Shown here in pieces: positions 26,401 through 35,270 of a stretch of 64,000 nucleotides of DNA. Under the pieces are notes generated by a model. That model did no database searches and was not told the origin of the DNA. It was given only the letters and a program-made list of their open reading frames with translations. Origin of the DNA: Mytilisepta virgata (taxonomy: Eukaryota; Mollusca; Bivalvia; Mytilida; Mytilidae); assembly GCA_028015205.1 (NCBI GenBank), contig CM051513.1, forward strand, positions 46,690,841 to 46,754,840, given 5' to 3'. Position 1 is the first letter of the stretch. Each line of letters opens with the position of its first letter. Position numbers and translations under genes: made by a program.

Positions 26401-27683
26401 GGAATTCTGAGAAGGAATAAACCTATGTGAAAAGCTTTCTAAATATATTTGTGTGGTAGCTTACATGTGAACAAAGTTTTAGTAAACTAAATTTGTCAAA
26501 ATTTTTAATATGGTTACCGATGTAAGATATTCTCAAGTCAAAAGAAAAAAAATGTAATGCATACATTTTGTCTATCTGACTGTAGTGATAAAATGTCTTA
26601 CTAACATCGTATTTTTGTGTATTGAAAACAATCATATTTATCTATCAGTTTTGTTTTATTATATACTGGTTTACTTAATTCTTTCCATATGTATTATTGC
26701 AAAATTTTCAGGGGCCTCGATGGCCGAGTGGTCTAGGTAGTCCGTCACTAATGATCACTAGCTTGTTAACACTGACGTTGTGAGTTCGAATCTCGCCTGT
26801 TGCAGGATGTGTTCGACTCCGATCTTAAATAACAATGATTGCGAATTTTCCTACCGAAGGTCAGTGGTTCTCTCGGGGTACTCCGGTTTCCTTAACCAAT
26901 AAAAACTGGCCGCCGCGAAATATCCAGATGTGCTGAAAACTGCATAAAACTCCAACTTAACAAACAAACAAACACAACATTTTAAACAACTAATTCAATG
27001 TTGGTATACTGCATGACCGTGAAAAGTTGTACCGGTTTTGTAACTGTGTCAAAGATATTTCCTGTTTAATGAAATCACACAAAATTTTCTCATAATATAG
27101 ACTGTGGTTATTTGTTGTTGCAAAATTCTCATAAACTGTGAGTCACAGATATTTTATAAATGGCGAGAAGAGTGGCTCGGTCACGGGTGGTTTATTTCTG
27201 GTATTTGAAATCTTCAATTAGTTATACTATAAATCTAAGACGGAGAGCAACAGAGAATACATCCTATGCTTTATGTTTGTCTGCAATCGACCTTACACAC
27301 GAACATTTGGATTATGTTCAACGCTCTATGCCTTAGATTTCTGTAACGATTTTGTGTCAGGAAATTATCCGCCATATCCCTCTGTCTGCTATGGATTAAA
27401 AAGACAAAGAATGAACACCATAACAAAGACATGATATAAAACAACGATAAACTAAACCAGTATGTCATTATCGTTCAACACTTGTAGTTATTATTCTTCA
27501 GGGATGCATAAGCTTACGTTGTTCTGTTAACGCTGTATTTATTTTGATTTTCAGGAATACACATTCTCCATAGAGGAGCATCCAAATAACGGATATTCTC
27601 GATTTCCCAGCAATAACAAACCAAAAGACTACATGCGGACTTTCTATGACGAAAACACTGCCACATGGGAAACTCATTTATAG
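5301..27683 (+). CDS. Transmembrane mucin with three SEA domains (13 exons found; 5' end missing)
   Basis: Predicted coding exons: 5301-5422, 7668-7875, 8809-9120, 9563-12964, 13944-16621, 17173-17240, 18641-18789, 19827-20806, 21429-21496, 21987-22135, 22850-23013, 23817-24026, 27555-27683. Every intron has GT..AG ends, every junction keeps phase, and with one base from a missing upstream exon the sum is exactly 2880 codons including the stop. Domain order is SEA-like, Ser/Thr/Pro-rich mucin, SEA, short mucin, SEA, stalk, membrane helix, tail of about 110 residues. SEA domains in membrane mucins (MUC1, MUC3, MUC12, MUC17) fold and self-cleave at G|SVVV, leaving two non-covalently held chains. 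The role here, a glycosylated surface barrier or signalling mucin, is inferred from this architecture. The exon bearing the signal peptide was not identified and may lie upstream or beyond the window. No specific gene name can be assigned. Confidence 0.85.
5703..6112. mobile_element. Dispersed repeat bounded by GGCGAGACATA motifs
   Basis: Begins GTCTCGCTTGCGACGAAAG, with a small palindrome around GACGAAAGTCGCGGAAGGCGAGAC, and ends near ACAGGCGAGACATATCTC. The rest is AT-rich, with TTAAGTTTTCTG repeated at about 5787 and 5966. It is non-coding and lies in mucin intron 1. The family is not identified. Confidence 0.45.
6561..6901. mobile_element. MITE with ~45-bp terminal inverted repeats and a G-run
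   Basis: GGGACGAGATCAAAAGTTC opens the element at 6561 and its reverse complement closes it at 6901; the arms match over about 45 bp with few differences. TTA lies at both outer edges (TTA then A at the left, TTA at the right), compatible with a PIF/Harbinger-type target site but not proof of it. The interior includes a long G homopolymer near 6820-6840. It sits inside mucin intron 1. Confidence 0.75.
7185..7650. mobile_element. Dispersed repeat with direct terminal copies, abutting exon 2
   Basis: A segment of about 85 bp (GTCTTCCAAATGTTTCGGTT to TAATATTAGTATCTTTGG) occurs at about 7182-7285 and again at about 7550-7655, bracketing about 270 bp. The same sequence occurs inverted at about 34905-35270. 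The right copy ends less than 20 bp before the splice acceptor at 7667, so it supplies most of the sequence just upstream of that acceptor. Confidence 0.7.
7668..7875 (+). CDS. Mucin exon 2: second half of SEA-like domain 1
   Basis: Acceptor TTGTTTAG ends at 7667 and donor CAAG|GTAGG follows 7875; phase 0 in, phase 1 out. The peptide begins ITCGFETYAPGLLDKVNII and ends SLEISDITVQ. It completes a SEA fold, but the position where a cleavage motif GSVVV would lie reads MGVMGTF, so self-cleavage is unlikely. Two cysteines (ITCGF, TWDCN) are absent from the other two SEA domains and could pair. NTS and NST sequons suggest N-glycosylation. Confidence 0.8.
8030..8230. repeat. CCGTCC-rich repeat fragment in mucin intron 2
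   Basis: Contains ACCCGCGATTCGACGGAG followed by runs of CCGTCC/TTCCGTC. A similar CCGTCC-rich start occurs near 43255. The match is loose, so this may be a dispersed repeat fragment. Confidence 0.3.
8247..8597 (-). CDS. Unrecognised 116-codon open frame inside mucin intron 2
   Basis: An uninterrupted minus-strand frame of 116 codons with protein-like composition (segments such as ADWSMESPFDFLTKATV and LSNWIIVGSTNNFVSK), unlike the repeat-born frames nearby. I do not recognise a family. It could be a transposon protein fragment, a retrocopied exon or chance. No splice sites or promoter are assigned. A second frame overlaps it on the plus strand (8305-8544). Confidence 0.25.
   Translation of the reverse strand: MTIDISLYNSLGVFRVSDQLEKIIDNPRDLLFLLADWSMESPFDFLTKATVRVKTHTSLNDNLQQGQKESILNLSNWIIVGSTNNFVSKCDALMCSVIGKVNTGLMVNYILMHGSS
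8809..9120 (+). CDS. Mucin exon 3: Ser/Thr/Pro-rich linker
   Basis: Acceptor GCTTTTTAG ends at 8808 and donor GAAG|GTAATG follows 9120; phase 1 in and out. About 104 residues rich in Ser, Thr and Pro (starts APRQTPFPPSPVTTSS), so dense O-glycosylation is expected. It follows SEA-like domain 1 directly. Phase 1-1 symmetry is typical of mucin repeat exons that can be gained or lost without frame damage. Confidence 0.8.
9563..12964 (+). CDS. Mucin exon 4: giant Ser-rich exon (1,134 residues)
   Basis: Acceptor TTTCATTCAG ends at 9562 and donor GAAT|GTAAGT follows 12964; phase 1 in and out. One open frame of 3.4 kb. Serine dominates, with Thr, Pro, Ile and Leu, and there are few or no cysteines. 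Between about 10900 and 11460 degenerate units built on LPDRSS, SVSDQSS and SISDRSS recur about every 25-35 residues; near 12350-12480 a shorter SSENQI unit repeats. Such sequence normally forms an extended O-glycosylated rod. The Ser-rich rather than Thr-Pro-rich bias differs clearly from exons 5 and 8, suggesting a separate origin of this segment. Confidence 0.85.
12965..13943. other. Mucin intron 4
   Basis: AT-rich intron with no exon seen. Around 13550-13640 it holds a repeat fragment (GGCCTCGAGCACAACTAATGAG then ATCGACGAAATGTGCAC) also found near 56538-56600 and in weaker form near 23720, a dispersed bivalve-type repeat. Confidence 0.5.
13944..16621 (+). CDS. Mucin exon 5: Thr/Pro-rich mucin domain ending in SEA 2 N-terminal half
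   Basis: Acceptor CATTTACAG ends at 13943 and donor AAAG|GTGAGT follows 16621; phase 1 in, phase 0 out. About 892 residues. Residues from 14016 to about 14275 are 6-residue repeats of the TQAPTT type; the middle is irregular Thr/Ser/Pro; about 16195-16370 holds SSTVAPTT repeats; the end (from 16501) reads ADVNYVVDGSIRITSVNW to LLEPEVKGK, the first part of SEA 2. The stretch from about 16195 to the exon end is duplicated in exon 8. Confidence 0.88.
17173..17240 (+). CDS. Mucin exon 6: SEA 2 middle
   Basis: A 68-bp exon: acceptor TTCGTTATAG ends at 17172 and donor TTTAG|GTAAGT follows 17240; phase 0 in, phase 2 out. Reads LKSIYNTVVYGTRFVAIRD then ITF. Its recognition rests on the identical arrangement of the paralogous exon 9 and on the phase match to exon 7. 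Confidence 0.8.
17750..18024 (+). mobile_element. tRNA-derived SINE, full-length copy 1
   Basis: Starts GGGGCCTCGGTGGCCGAGTG (A box inside) and has GGTTGCGAGTTCGAATCTC (B box) about 70 bp later, like a tRNA-Ser/Leu gene, then a body with GGTACTCCG and GCCGCCGCGAAATAGCC and a short AAAC-repeat tail. No RT coding. The conserved 3' body shared by all copies recalls the MetaSINE-type families of bivalves; exact family untested. It lies in mucin intron 6, in a segment absent from the paralogous intron 9. Confidence 0.85.
18641..18789 (+). CDS. Mucin exon 7: SEA 2 C-terminal part with GSVVV cleavage motif
   Basis: Acceptor TTCCTTTTAAG ends at 18640 and donor GGAA|GTGAGT follows 18789; phase 2 in, phase 1 out, 149 bp. 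Reads SQGSVVVGYKLDYTGNASIN and ends VFHG. G-SVVV is the exact motif at which SEA domains self-cleave between Gly and Ser. The intron falls just before the motif. NAS and NTT sequons are present. Confidence 0.85.
19027..19276. mobile_element. 250-bp hAT-like MITE with 5-bp target duplication
   Basis: Begins CAGGGGCGTTTCCAGG and ends CCTGGACCCGCCCCTG, inverted ends typical of hAT-type elements. GTGGA occurs on both sides (19022-19026 and 19277-19281). The duplicated intron 10 has the uninterrupted site with one GTGGA (near 22335), so the insertion boundaries are seen directly. Interior contains a G-run near 19230. Confidence 0.88.
19437..19679 (+). mobile_element. SINE copy 2, 5'-truncated
   Basis: Same family as 17750-18024 but lacks the first 30 or so bases including the A box; B-box region AGGTTGTGCGTTCGAATCTC is present, body and AAAC tail follow. 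It lies in mucin intron 7, and a corresponding copy occurs at the same place in intron 10, so it predates the gene-internal duplication. Confidence 0.8.
19827..20806 (+). CDS. Mucin exon 8: SSTVAPTT repeat domain plus SEA 3 N-terminal half
   Basis: Acceptor CATTTTTCAG ends at 19826 and donor AAAG|GTGAGT follows 20806; phase 1 in, phase 0 out. About 326 residues: ISVQPTVTQTVP, then about 25 units of 8-10 residues built on SSTVAPTTT (19860-20540), then a Thr-rich spacer, then SYVVDGSIRITSENWDNALS to SNIKGK, the first part of SEA 3. Every repeat length is a multiple of three bases. The array is much larger than its counterpart in exon 5, so it probably expanded after the duplication. Confidence 0.87.
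21429..21496 (+). CDS. Mucin exon 9: SEA 3 middle
   Basis: A 68-bp paralogue of exon 6: acceptor CGTTATAG ends at 21428 and donor TTTAG|GTAAGT follows 21496. Reads LESIYNTGVYGTRFVAVRD then IRF; phase 0 in, phase 2 out. A few amino-acid changes relative to exon 6 with the frame kept suggest it is still coding. Confidence 0.8.
21987..22135 (+). CDS. Mucin exon 10: SEA 3 C-terminal part with altered cleavage motif GSVVA
   Basis: A 149-bp paralogue of exon 7: acceptor CCTTTTAAG ends at 21986 and donor GGAA|GTGAGT follows 22135. Reads SQGSVVAGYKLDYTGNASIN and ends VVHG. The Gly-Ser pair of the scissile bond is kept, but the third Val of the motif is Ala. Whether this SEA copy still cleaves is not decidable from sequence. 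It is the membrane-proximal SEA domain, the usual position of the cleaved one in membrane mucins. Confidence 0.85.
22492..22703 (+). mobile_element. SINE copy 3, internally deleted
   Basis: Paralogous to copy 2 through the mucin duplication: same truncated head and same position in intron 10. It lacks about 36 bp between CTTACCT and ATTGTCAATTTAC that copy 2 retains, and keeps the body with GGTACTCCGGCTTCC and the AAAC tail. Confidence 0.8.
22850..23013 (+). CDS. Mucin exon 11: stalk and transmembrane helix
   Basis: Acceptor CATGTTTCAG ends at 22849 and donor CTTG|GTAAGA follows 23013; phase 1 in, phase 0 out. It begins ISVQPTVTQTVP, the same as exon 8, then diverges to a Pro-rich stalk (TTPVPPPSTEKSTELPLP) and a hydrophobic helix from about AWGIAVIVCGALVLIF to MIAIL. 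It anchors the mucin as a type I membrane protein. The shared start with exon 8 marks the right edge of the duplication. Confidence 0.88.
23817..24026 (+). CDS. Mucin exon 12: cytoplasmic tail, part 1
   Basis: Acceptor GTCGTTTTCAG ends at 23816 and donor CCA|GTACGT follows 24026; phase 0 both sides. Starts CTRRQTRMMKYRM: a membrane-proximal Cys that could be palmitoylated and a basic stop-transfer cluster. Acidic stretch SDDMDPDDIDY follows. Tyrosines include SYFNA (Y-x-N, the SH2 preference of GRB2-type adaptors), but use of any site is inference. Confidence 0.82.
25297..25532. repeat. Long fold-back palindrome (MITE-like) in mucin intron 12
   Basis: Left arm starts ATAACAAGGAACATAAATGG and carries AAATGGTGAGCTGTCAA, GGGGCATAAAAC and TTTTATATTTGG-complementary sequence; the right arm is its near-perfect reverse complement, ending ATTTTCGTTGTTAT. 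Arms of over 100 bp flank a loop of only a few tens of bases. The transcript of this intron could fold into a long RNA hairpin. Confidence 0.82.
26711..26974 (+). mobile_element. SINE copy 4
   Basis: Full-length: GGGGCCTCGATGGCCGAGTG head, ACGTTGTGAGTTCGAATCTC B box, body with GGCCGCCGCGAAATATCC, AAAC tail. A short deletion in the region after the A box (AGTCCGTCACTAATG) distinguishes it from copy 1. It lies in mucin intron 12. Confidence 0.83.
27555..27683 (+). CDS. Mucin exon 13: end of cytoplasmic tail with PDZ-type terminus
   Basis: Acceptor TTGATTTTCAG ends at 27554; 42 codons then TAG at 27681-27683. Reads EYTFSIEEHPNNGYSRFP and ends DENTATWETHL. The last three residues, T-H-L, fit the class I PDZ ligand pattern S/T-x-hydrophobic. 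MUC3, MUC12 and MUC17 also pair SEA domains with PDZ-binding tails; whether this tail binds a PDZ protein is inference. Confidence 0.85.
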   Translation, partial: EYTFSIEEHPNNGYSRFPSNNKPKDYMRTFYDENTATWETHL

Positions 27684-30600
27684 TAATGCATTTTTTGTTT
27701 AAATATTTTGTCAATTATGAGATTGCATTGTTTCAATGAATACGACACTGATGTGGTAACAACAACGAAAACGAGGCTCTAACAGAGTGATATAGAAACC
27801 ATTGTTTAATGCCGCCTTCTGGATTGTTTCTGAAGCAGCGAATACGATGAGTACATTTTGTGGTATCTAAAATGCTACGTTATCAAGTTTTACTAGACAG
27901 CAGTATACCAAGGACGAAGAAATCAACATGTCGTGGCGGACAATGCTCAATGCAATTGTAATGTACTTCATTATGTTTCAACTACATTACGTCAGCATTC
28001 ATATTGCTAAAAATAGGTTTTCATCAATCAGTGAGGTAAAGGTCATTTTCCATTTCACATGTCATTTAAGGTAGCAAATTAATAGTAAAAAATTGTGTCT
28101 TGTGTGAAAACCAGTATTAATTTGTATATAGAGAACAATATGTGCATCAAGGAATGGTATTGTCTATTTCAAAATAAGATTTGATTGATGCACTGTAAAA
28201 TATTAATTGTAGTTTTTAGTATGGCGACCTATTGGTTTTGATGGCTGGACGGCTGTCCAGTGTTAAGGGCATTAGGACAGGGAAGGGGGCGGGGGGGGGG
28301 GGGGGGTAAGTTCAATTTGTTGAATGGAACATTTTTGTTATGAAGAAAACATTATGTATTTTCGTTTTCAAAGTTAATATTTGCCAGAAAAATAACTTGA
28401 GTAATCTCTTTTTGAAATAGACTATAGCTATAGATAACAATTTGGTGCTTTCTTTCTTAATCAGATCATACATTCATTATAAGTACTTTATGATTTCAGA
28501 AATTCTCATACATTTATACATTTTTATTTTTACATGTTATAAAAATTTAAATGTAATTGTTTGTAAATGTAGTATGTACACGTGTCTGACTGTTTTGTCA
28601 TAATGTCTCATTCTAAAACATTCCGATCAAATACCTAAAAAACATTCCAATCAAATACCTAAAAAGATTAACATGACACTACATGTGTTACGTTCGAGTT
28701 ATAATTCTGAATAGAAATCGTCAAAAAAAGTTTCCAGGTGACGATTTTATTTAATTTTTCGTATCCATATATATTCATTGTATGATTACATACACTAGCA
28801 ATGTCAGTAAACGGCAGGTGAAGCTGTTTTGGGAGAAGTTATTTGAAAACTGGATTCCGCATCTTTACAACCTTTTCCAGCCTATTTTGGGACCAGTATA
28901 CTGTAAAAAAAAACTGTTGTTTCCGCCCAGTGGCGCCCGTAGTGTTTACTGACATTGCTACATACACATGTATTGTTGATATAATGAAATGGGAGAAATT
29001 GTCTAACTGTAAAAAACAATATATATTATTACCCTCGCTCAATTATCGGATGGAGTAAATTTGGACCCGTGGAAAATTTTCCGCAATGGCCATGAGTCAG
29101 AATCTGTTTTTAATGTAGTAATAGACATCATACGAAATCGAATACTATACCGACTTCTACAAATACACAGTACGCACCGGAGGTCAACTCACCGAAATTT
29201 TGATCCCTAAAAACAGTACGTGAATTTGTGCTGAAAATATGGGGGTGTTCCCCCCCCCCCCCCCCCCCCCCCGTGTTTGTTCCCTCGTAAACAATCAATC
29301 ATCAAAATAAGATAAGAATTGAAATCTCCGATATTTTTAACTTTAAATTCTTAACATTTTAACAAAGAGGCGCATTGTCCTCAAAAGGCTCATTGGATGT
29401 TACATCTTGTGTTTTGAGACGACCCTTAACTAAATAAGTCGGTCTCGGTGTAGATGTCGGTGTAGAGAATTTGGTATGATGTCTAATATTTAATTACATG
29501 TAAAATTTACTTCACTTTTTTTTACATTTGTTTTTTTTCAATTCGTGCTTTCAGGTCTATTACATTCCATATTCTGTAAGTAATTTTCGATTATATAACA
29601 ATTTCCCCGCTTCAAAATCGTTTATATACTTTAGAATTATTTTTTAAAATGTAACAATTCAAAGACACGTCCAGTATGTAGTTTACACAAATTCTTGTGT
29701 GTTTTATATGCCTCAAATGGTTGGAGAATTCTACTAAAAATAAATGTGATTTAATTATTTAGTATTAGACCATTTACATTCAGCAATCAGTATAATCAAA
29801 ACACTATTCAATGCTCAAAGCCAAATATATTTATTGGTGGACATTTTTTTACTATTTAATGTGATACGGCATTATCATTTAACGCATGGTAAGGTATTAG
29901 TCGCTAAAAACAATCATTTAACTGATAGCATATAACGAGACTAAACAGCTCCACCTAGCGGTAATTGGATGTGCTAATTTTGATATAACAAATCTGCTGT
30001 CTCTTGAATTTTTAGTTAAGTACAATATGCAAATAATTAACAAGTATAGTTTTTCCTTTTTAATTTTTCATTATTTTTTAATTATATGCAAATATTCCCT
30101 TCTATATATAGTTATAATTAACTATACTGCACTAATAATCAGTGTAGAATATATTCACAGAAAAACAAATTAGTGTACATGTATTAATGAGATTTTATGC
30201 ATTTAATAATAAATGTAATTTACGGTAACAAGACATATATGAGTCTTTATGTCATATTTAGTTGGCCTGAATCATTGACTATACATATGCTAGTATATAA
30301 TAAATGTTTACAAGCAATACCTATTATTTATAGGTATTAACAAAAATAACTCCTTTTAACAGGAAAAGTCCATTCTAATACAATGACTGAATGTGAAGTT
30401 ACAGCTATTTAATTGTTTTATTTCCCGAACGTCTACTGGTCTAAAAAAACATCTAATTAGATAAGGGATAAAGGGGTCCATTTAAGGGAGAATGCCTATT
30501 TACCTCTAAAAACCAATAAATAAGAAAACTGACAAAGTTAAATAATTTTTGATATTTGTTTAAATTGAAATAGATCACTTCAAAATAATTCACATGTATT

Positions 30601-31330
30601 GACATAATACATTTTATATACAAATAATTAAATATTGGATGTAACGCGTCATTTGATTGGTTAAATTTTTTTTCGTCTATCATATCCTGGACTAAATTGT
30701 CTTTTCTACTATGACGCCGTTAAAGGTAATCTCGACGTAAAAAAAACCGCTGAATATAGATTATAAGGATTGACAGTAATTATGTTTTCAGTCTATTCAA
30801 AATAACTTCAATGCACATGGTGTATACTTTCAAATTTAGTGTGCAGCACGTGATTGAGGTTATTTCATCATAGACTAAAAAAAAAATTGCAGTCAACCCT
30901 TAAATGTATAAATTTACAGTTACGTTTTCAGACAAAGTTTAACTCATGTTATGAATATAGCTATTGAACTCACGAAGTCACAATCATCATAATATATTGT
31001 AGTTTATTACAGAAGGTAAAGGTAAATCGCAGGTAGATTTATAGGTAAATAAGTATTTGCCCCTTCAGAGAACCTCTTAATCCCGTGTAAATTAGATGTT
31101 GTTTCAGTCGTTCGGGGAACACATCAATTAATCCACGTGCTTTCTATTATTATTAATATATAATTAACTGTATCTATGCAATATACATTGTTTACTTTGA
31201 TATTAAGATTTGTGTATTTGTTTTTGTTTATATGTTCTGTATGGAACTTTAATTTTGAGTTGTGAAAGTGTTCTAAAGAATGAAAGAAAAAATATATAAA
31301 TATATTATATTGAAATACATTTTTTACAAA
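27684..31330. other. Intergenic AT-rich region
   Basis: Contains the mucin 3' UTR (end not located) and no supportable exon. Homopolymer runs occur at 28288-28307 (G) and 29250-29272 (C), and a small duplication of TCAAATACCTAAAAA near 28625-28665. Short open frames have no domain. Confidence 0.5.
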
Positions 31331-31372
31331 ACATAAAAGCATTGTCTTCTTTAAAATTCCCTGTATATTTTA

Positions 31373-31763
31373 GGAATAATTCACGGTGGCTTCATAATAT
31401 CATGATTTTACCATGGGTAGGCCCTTTATGCTTAATATTTTGCCACGAGCGACAGCGAGTTGTAAAATATCGACATAAAGGGCCTACCCGTGGTAAAATC
31501 ATTATATTTGCAAGCCACCATGAATTATTGCTTTTCTATTAGGACAGTTTATACTACATCTTGAAACGCCGCAACATAGTTATTTAGACACAAAGACGCC
31601 GTTACATAACGCAAGTTATACTATGACATCATTAAAGTTTGTTGGAAACTTAACTATGACGGTGCCAAACAATCTGTCTGACGTCTGTGACGTTGGAACC
31701 AATATATCCATATTTTACAACGGGTGTAGACTGAAAGTGTTTGAAGCAGGTCATATTAGAATT
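31373..31763. mobile_element. Palindromic repeat with right-hand extension, shared with 59348-59632
   Basis: Left arm 31373-31446 (GGAATAATTCACGGTGGCTT to ATATTTTGCC) is inverted at 31459-31533 around a short loop (ACGAGCGACAGCG). The right arm and the following 230 bp (GACAGTTTATACTACATC, AAACGCCGCAACATAG, GTCTGACGTCTGTGACGTTGG) recur in the same order at 59348-59632, where the left arm is missing. Non-coding dispersed element. Confidence 0.75.
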
Positions 31764-32250
31764 ATATGGTTATGATGAAATAAGATATAACTGACAAAAC
31801 AATTCAAACAGTTAAAACCTGACATCAAAATGTATATATGGTAGTTCTAAGTAAATATCGGCAAAAGAATACCGAAGCGGCGACAGAACAGTGGGAAAAG
31901 TCTATATACTCGAAATCCAGGGAAAAGCCATGAAAATGAAACAAATACCACAAGAATACATGTATAACTTAAAAAAAATAAAAACCTTAAACTAAACAAA
32001 AATAGACCAAGACAATACACAAACTAGCCATGTAAACTCGCACTAAAACTAGGAGTGACATCCGGTTCTCAGGAAGGGTAAGCATGTCCTGCTTCGTTAT
32101 TGGCACCTGTCACATTGCCTGTGGGTAAAAGTGAAGTGAAGAGTTAAGTGCGGTGAGGTGTCAATTTCGGAAGGACGTAAAATCTAACTGAAGAAATCTA
32201 GTTCTCATAAAATTTTCGGAGGATGGAATTAACAGAGACTGAATATAAGG
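31764..32250. other. Non-coding stretch
   Basis: AT-rich sequence with no exon, domain or clear repeat recognised. Confidence 0.4.
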
Positions 32251-32254
32251 GATT

Positions 32255-32478
32255 TTTATGGATGGGACTAGGAACAAATAAATAAAAAGGCAGAACCAGG
32301 ATTTGGGGCAAAATTATAAAAAACAGGATCACTTTATGTGTGAAAAAAAAAATGCAGGACCTGTGCCAATCATGATTTTTTGGGGTTTAAATGAAAATAA
32401 AAATCTTGGCCGCAATTTCGACGAAAAAAATAGGCAGGATCAAACATTTGATCCTATCCCCCCCCTAGAAATCAAATG
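32255..32478 (+). mobile_element. Dispersed repeat, copy 1 (GGCAGGATCAAACATTTGATCC family)
   Basis: Shares AAAAAGGCAGAACCAGGATT, the GGTTTAAATGAAAA segment and TAGGCAGGATCAAACATTTG with 58848-59050, both ending in a C-run before or after. About 220 bp, non-coding. Confidence 0.65.
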
Positions 32479-32969
32479 GTTGCTTCCTAACCCCGCCTTG
32501 CCGAGAAAGTCGCCGTATAAATCACATTCACGGTAGTAACGAACCATTAAAAGCGGTTGAAGACAACGTTTGCGGGTGTAAGGCATACAATTGGAATATC
32601 ATTTTCTCACATTTCTATGTGTTTGGGACAGTTATATTCCGTGTGAGACACCGGTGTGTGATTCATGCATATCACATCACATGACCTACCCTGACGTAAC
32701 AATGCAAAAACAACGTCACGTCAGAATGCTAGAACGTCAGAAAACACACAACTTCGAACAAATGGTAAGACAACGTCGAAATTAACATCGCTTCAATTTG
32801 AAAACCTCTGAAGCGCAACCTAAAAGATATCTTTTTAAAGTTTTGTACCTTTGGTCATATTTTTTATTGACACACACTCGGCAAGCCTCTCGTTTCTGAC
32901 AGAAAAATGTGACCCCTCGGGTGGAATTTCCTTATCCTCCATCTCTTTTTATGGAAGATAGTTATATGT

Positions 32970-33640
32970 CTCCTGACCTTGACCTCAATTTCATGCTTAA
33001 GTGCTTTGCGTCACATTTTCGTGATTAAGTCCCTTTCTTAGCAAATGTAATACCCAAGCCAACCATATGTGGTCAGTAGATAGTTCTGGGTTGGTATTTA
33101 TGCCAGTTTGACACATGTCAACGGACCCTGACCTCAATTATATGCTTGAGTCACCTGCGTTACATTTGCAAGTTCAGGTACATTCCTCAACAACTATAAT
33201 ACCTAGGCCCATTATATGTGGTCTATAGATAGTTCTTGTTCAGTAAATTCAAATCTGACATCTGCCACCCAACCTTGACCTAAATTTCATGATTGAATTA
33301 CTTACACCACATTTTCTCTATCGGGTTTCGCAGCATTTGTTATACTTACACCCATCATATTATATCTAAATATATGTCTTAATGGTTACATGCCAGTCTG
33401 ACATCTTTCGACCAACCTTGGTCTAAATTTCATGCTTGAGCAACGAGTTAGACATTCGCGATTAAGTCCATTTCACAGCAACTGTAGTAACTGGACACAA
33501 CTTATTTGGTCGATACAAGTTCTTAGTGATTATATACCAGTCTTACACATAACCTTTGACCTCTATTTCACGCTTGAGTGACTTGCGTCACATTTTCGTG
33601 ATTTTTTAGCAACTCTAATACGTGGACCAATCATATTTGA
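32970..33640. repeat. Degenerate tandem repeat of about 130-145 bp
   Basis: At least four or five loosely similar units, each with TGACCTCAATTTCATGCTTGA, ACTTGCGTCACATTTTCGTG, ATTAAGTC and a GTCTATAGATAGTTCTTGG-like segment. Units are diverged and indel-rich. Non-coding. Confidence 0.65.
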
Positions 33641-33821
33641 TCTATAGAAACAACAGTTCAATTTTCTTATGATAAATGAAGATAAGTATATCTTGTCTGC
33701 AGTGAGTGTCATTATTTTTGAGAATTTTCAGACCAGAGACCATAGGTAATGTATGTGTTCCTTGTGTCTGGAGGTTTTCAAGGGTAATGTGTATACTAGT
33801 ACTTTTGATTTCTATAAAATA

Positions 33822-33843
33822 TAATATATATATATATATATAT
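33822..33843. repeat. TA microsatellite
   Basis: A run of TA dinucleotides followed by CCCCCCC. Other TA runs are at about 57082-57102 and 59188-59212. Confidence 0.8.
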
Positions 33844-34904
33844 CCCCCCCCTGCTGAGTGAGAGTCTTCCACCTCCAGGTAGGGTTTTGCCGACTGCTCC
33901 CCATGGAATATATTTCATAAAAAACTGTTTTTGTAAAATTCTAATTTTGTGCTAAATACTGTGTTATAATTTTGATATTTGTCAGCACAGCAATTCAATT
34001 GAAGTCAGCAGTCTTTGGGTGATGTTGGATTTTAACTGTGCCCCGTGAATGGTATTACATGATCATTAATTGGAATTTAGTTCCAACGCCCCGTTTCTAT
34101 AGGCAACTTGACAATTGAACGACATAATTTACTGAAATATATTCTGCGATTTTCTTCAAGTGTGTCAAGTGCATTTCCATTACAAAATTAGTTATGAAAG
34201 AAGAATAAACTGACATCTCTCGTACGTTTTGCTTGAAAAATAATGTAATGTCGATTTTATATAAAACGCTTTGACTTCTCCATATAAAACTTAAAACATT
34301 GTCATCAAGTACAGATTTGGTATGATTAATCCATCGTTAAGTGTTATGCATATGCAAAAGTAACTGATGCAATTTTGTAACTTTTTATAACAAAATGTTA
34401 CTCTAAAAGTTCAACATCCTTGTTTTTATATTAGTTTCCCAATAAACCATAAAATTTGGTGTGTTTGACCTGATTGACAATTATTTTTTAAAGTTTTTCA
34501 AGAAGTTGAGTTTTCGAATCTCCAAACTTCACATGAATATAATACAATGTGTTCTATCAAAGAGTCAAATTGTCTCAGCTGCAGGTCTATTGGTATATTA
34601 ATATATGTTTATATGGACATTTAAACGGCATACAACAGATGAGTTCTAACTTTCCTTATTACAAATTTGCGCCTTTATTTTTTTCAGTGTTAAGCGATAT
34701 ATGTTGTAGTTTCCATTGTGGATGTGAGACCCAGTGAAAATGGATATATTAAAGTTGATAGAAGGAGAGTCAGCAGTTCAAAGGGACACAACTCAACATT
34801 ATACAATATACCTTACAAAATTTCAGCTCAATATTACATGTATATACTATACTTCATAAAGTATCAACTCCATATTATATAATTTACATAATAAAAAATA
34901 ACAA

Positions 34905-35270
34905 TCCAAAGATACTAATATTAGATATAGTAAATTTATACTATGCTGTATACGACGCATTTCAAGGAGTTACCTCTCATCAGCAGCATTAAAACCGAAA
35001 CATTTAGAAGACCAAAAACCAAACTTATTTTAAAACAAGAAGTACTCATAGCCAAAAATACTGAAATAGGAAGCCAAATTTCAGCTAAGGAGATCTACCA
35101 TGTGCAATACAAGGATTGAACCCTTAGTAATTCTATTATTTTTGAATTTTGCTAAATACTGGTAATTTCTATACAAAATCAATGAATAATCATGTCCGAC
35201 AAGTCTGACGACTGGGGACCTAGGGTCCACCATGCAGAGGCATCGTCCCAGGAGTAAACATCATACAATG
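34905..35270 (-). mobile_element. Dispersed repeat, inverted copy of 7185-7650
   Basis: Reads AATCCAAAGATACTAATATT, GTTACCTCTCATCAGCAGCA, GAAGTACTCATAGCC and CATGTCCGACAAGTCTGACG, the reverse complement of the repeat beside mucin exon 2, including its middle section. It has one of the two direct terminal copies. No protein signal. Confidence 0.75.
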
